Shown: positions 61,966 through 64,000 of the stretch, in pieces | Numbering within the stretch: the stretch's first letter is position 1 | Layout: each line of letters begins with the position of its first letter | From: Pseudomonas fluorescens | Lineage (GTDB): Bacteria > Pseudomonadota > Gammaproteobacteria > Pseudomonadales > Pseudomonadaceae | Reading direction: 5' to 3' | NCBI RefSeq assembly: GCF_001307275.1 | Contig: NZ_CP012831.1 | Coordinates: 2,596,501-2,660,500, forward strand | Length of the DNA stretch: 64,000 nt | Translations under genes and position numbers: made by a program | The notes under the pieces: generated by a model | The model's input: the letters and a program-made list of their open reading frames with translations, nothing else | Told to the model about the DNA's origin: nothing | Databases searched by the model: none

Positions 61966-63798
61966 ATGTGTGGAATTGTCGGCGCCGTTGCTGAACGCAA
62001 CATCACAGCAATCTTGCTCGAAGGCCTCAAGCGCCTGGAATACCGCGGCTACGACAGCGCCGGTGTGGCGGTGTTCACCCACGACGAGAAGCTCGAGCGC
62101 ATGCGTCGTCCGGGCAAGGTCAGCGAGCTGGAGCAGGCGCTGGACGCCGAACCGCTGCTCGGTCGCCTGGGTATCGCCCACACCCGTTGGGCCACCCATG
62201 GCGCGCCGTGCGAGCGTAACGCTCACCCGCATTTCTCCGGCGATCTGGCGGTGGTGCACAACGGCATCATCGAAAACCACGAAGCCCTGCGTGAACAGCT
62301 CAAGGCGCTCGGTTATGTGTTCACTTCGGACACCGACACTGAAGTCATCGCCCATCTGCTCAACCACAAGCTCAAGGACCTGGCGGACCTGACCGTGGCC
62401 CTCAAGGCCACCGTCAAGGAACTGCACGGCGCCTATGGCCTGGCGGTCATCAGCGCGAAACAACCTGATCGCCTGGTCGCAGCCCGCAGCGGCAGCCCAT
62501 TGGTGATCGGCCTGGGCCTGGGGGAAAACTTCCTGGCTTCCGATCAGTTGGCGCTGCGTCAGGTCACCGACCGCTTCATGTACCTGGAAGAAGGCGATAT
62601 CGCCGAGATTCGCCGCGACAGCGTGCAAATCTGGGACATCGACGGCAAAGCCGTGGAGCGCGAGACCGTTCAATACCGCGACGGTGCCGAAGCCGCCGAC
62701 AAGGGCGAGTTCCGCCACTTCATGCTCAAGGAAATCCACGAACAACCGGCCGTGGTGCAGCGCACCCTGGAAGGCCGCATGAGCCAGAGCCAGGTGCTGG
62801 TCCAGGCGTTCGGCCCACAGGCCGCCGAACTGTTCGCCAAAGTACGTAACGTGCAAATCGTCGCCTGCGGCACCAGCTATCACGCCGGGATGGTCGCCCG
62901 TTACTGGCTCGAAGAACTGGCTGGTATTCCGTGCCAGGTCGAAGTGGCCAGTGAGTTCCGTTACCGCAAGGTGGTGGTGCAGCCGGACACCTTGTTCGTC
63001 ACCATTTCCCAGTCCGGGGAAACCGCCGACACCCTGGCGGCCCTGCGCAACGCCAAGGAACTGGGTTTCCTCGCCAGCCTGGCGATCTGCAACGTCGGCA
63101 TCAGCTCGCTGGTGCGCGAGTCCGACTTGACCCTGCTGACCCAGGCCGGTCGTGAGATCGGCGTGGCGTCGACCAAGGCGTTCACCACGCAATTGGTGGG
63201 CCTGCTGCTGCTGACCCTGTCCCTGGGCCAGGTCCGCGGCACGCTGGACGAGGGCGTCGAGGCCAAACTGGTGGAAGAACTGCGCCGCCTGCCGGCCCGC
63301 CTGGGCGAAGCCCTGGCCATGGACAGCACCGTGGAAAAAATCGCCGAACTGTTCGCCGAGAAGAACCACACCCTGTTCCTCGGGCGTGGCGCGCAATTCC
63401 CGGTGGCGATGGAAGGGGCCTTGAAGCTCAAGGAAATCTCCTATATCCACGCCGAGGCCTACCCGGCCGGTGAACTCAAGCACGGCCCGCTGGCGCTTGT
63501 GGATAACGACATGCCGGTGGTCACCGTGGCGCCGAACAACGAGCTGCTGGAAAAGCTCAAGTCCAACCTGCAGGAAGTGCGCGCCCGCGGCGGCCAGTTG
63601 ATCGTCTTTGCAGACGAGCAAGCCGGCATGACCAACGGTGAAGGCACCCACGTGGTGCACATGCCGCACATCCACGACATCCTGTCGCCGATCCTCTACA
63701 CCATCCCGTTGCAGCTGCTGTCGTACTACGTCGCGGTGCTCAAGGGGACTGATGTGGACCAGCCGCGGAATCTGGCGAAGTCTGTGACGGTGGAGTGA
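61966..63798 (+). CDS. glmS: Glutamine--fructose-6-phosphate aminotransferase (isomerising)
   Basis: The enzyme makes glucosamine-6-phosphate, the first step to UDP-GlcNAc. The 610-residue product has the N-terminal nucleophile [11 protein letters not shown] (Cys2), class II glutaminase motifs ([19 protein letters not shown]), two SIS domains ([24 protein letters not shown]) and the C-terminal KSVTVE. The last codons contain the TnsD recognition region of Tn7. An exact DnaA box is at 63498-63506. Confidence 0.98.
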   Translation: MCGIVGAVAERNITAILLEGLKRLEYRGYDSAGVAVFTHDEKLERMRRPGKVSELEQALDAEPLLGRLGIAHTRWATHGAPCERNAHPHFSGDLAVVHNGIIENHEALREQLKALGYVFTSDTDTEVIAHLLNHKLKDLADLTVALKATVKELHGAYGLAVISAKQPDRLVAARSGSPLVIGLGLGENFLASDQLALRQVTDRFMYLEEGDIAEIRRDSVQIWDIDGKAVERETVQYRDGAEAADKGEFRHFMLKEIHEQPAVVQRTLEGRMSQSQVLVQAFGPQAAELFAKVRNVQIVACGTSYHAGMVARYWLEELAGIPCQVEVASEFRYRKVVVQPDTLFVTISQSGETADTLAALRNAKELGFLASLAICNVGISSLVRESDLTLLTQAGREIGVASTKAFTTQLVGLLLLTLSLGQVRGTLDEGVEAKLVEELRRLPARLGEALAMDSTVEKIAELFAEKNHTLFLGRGAQFPVAMEGALKLKEISYIHAEAYPAGELKHGPLALVDNDMPVVTVAPNNELLEKLKSNLQEVRARGGQLIVFADEQAGMTNGEGTHVVHMPHIHDILSPILYTIPLQLLSYYVAVLKGTDVDQPRNLAKSVTVE

Positions 63799-63830
63799 GT
63801 CGTCCACCAAGGGCCAGGCTTCTTGGTGAT
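63790..63830. other. Predicted Tn7 attachment site (attTn7)
   Basis: Tn7 inserts about 25 bp beyond the glmS stop, here near 63823, guided by TnsD binding to the 3' end of glmS. No Tn7 end sequence (TGTGGGCGG-type) is seen in the 200 bases that follow, so the site looks empty as far as this window goes. Confidence 0.7.
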
Positions 63831-63849
63831 CCTAGGTAATGAATCTGGT

Positions 63850-63872
63850 CGGGTTTAGCACTGCTAAACCCG
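63850..63872. terminator. Perfect 23-base palindrome after glmS (possible terminator or RNA element)
   Basis: CGGGTTTAGCA-C-TGCTAAACCCG is a perfect palindrome 52 bases after the glmS stop. There is no T-run, so intrinsic termination is uncertain. The left half with the bases before it (TGGTCGGGTTTAG) is identical to part of the DUF6124 leader. The remaining 63873-64000 hold no supported gene. Confidence 0.45.
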
Positions 63873-64000
63873 CTCATTCGTTCAGCCGCCTCGGTCCCTA
63901 CAAATGGATGACACCTATCCCGACCCTTCACCGAACAGCTGAAGAAAAAACCGACCTGACATCTGCGCTGATCTTTGAGTAACCAAGATTTGGCTTGGAA

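Noticed and set aside
63740..63931. A 63-codon minus-strand frame at the end of glmS
   Set aside because: It overlaps glmS and the palindrome, and has no RBS or motif.
63908..63982. Small plus-strand frame after glmS (24 codons)
   Set aside because: It starts only with a weak context and no homology is known. It is mentioned in a finding because of the shared hairpin, but it is not supported as a gene.
63799..64000. Tn7-like transposon at attTn7
   Set aside because: No Tn7 end motif or tns gene is visible in the 200 bases after glmS.

Overview
The window is a stretch of Pseudomonas chromosome around the replication origin, most likely from the P. fluorescens group. Evidence for this is the dnaA-dnaN-recF-gyrB block, rpmH-rnpA-yidD-yidC-mnmE on the other side of the origin, the mnmG-rsmG-parAB-atp-glmU-glmR-glmS run, TGTTCCACGTGGAACA-type parS sites, an ErsA small RNA between engB and polA, and many REP palindromes of the fluorescent-pseudomonad type (GGGAGCGAGCTTGCTCGCGAT and GGCGAGGGAGCTTGCTCCC).

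Layout. Positions 1-16.6 kb are conserved genes: an EEP-family hydrolase (cut by the window edge), dsbA, two cytochromes c, engB, ersA, polA, a DUF2782 protein, thrB, the zinc-uptake cluster znuA/zur-znuC-znuB, a lipoprotein, katE and the methionine importer metNIQ. Positions 16.6-26.2 kb are accessory: a degraded DUF3800 gene, a DUF6124 gene with a long structured leader, an LprI-like protein, a GST/TetR pair with two matching operators, a diguanylate cyclase, ohr, a secreted protein made of five 13-residue repeats, an SDR, an unrecognised protein and an IS3-family element inserted in a REP. Positions 26.2-32.2 kb carry lpxL/htrB-type acyltransferase, tag, glyQS, gmhB and plsC. Positions 32.2-36.5 kb carry a divergent two-component pair and a GabP-like permease.

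Positions 36.7-43.5 kb hold gyrB, recF (with two parS sites), dnaN, dnaA and oriC with exact DnaA boxes, an AT-rich tract and the rpmH promoter. To the right come rpmH-rnpA-yidD-yidC (protein secretion and tRNA processing), mnmE, a second DnaA-box/AT-rich region before mnmG, then mnmG, rsmG, parA, parB, the full ATP synthase operon atpIBEFHAGDC, glmU, glmR and glmS, ending at the chromosomal Tn7 attachment site. Most genes therefore serve replication, segregation, translation and energy supply.

The observations I rate highest are: a PolA whose 3'-5' exonuclease motifs have lost one catalytic aspartate (D to V) and altered a second (D to E); a halo of more than 20 exact DnaA boxes from about 27 kb to 63.5 kb, mostly inside genes, with none seen in the first 27 kb; the origin-like mnmE-mnmG gap; the tandem-repeat secreted protein; the DUF6124 leader, which shares a 13-base motif with the hairpin after glmS; and a histidine kinase that looks like a CHASE2 kinase without its CHASE2 domain. 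Everything was read by eye. Family names come from recognised motifs, not from database searches.
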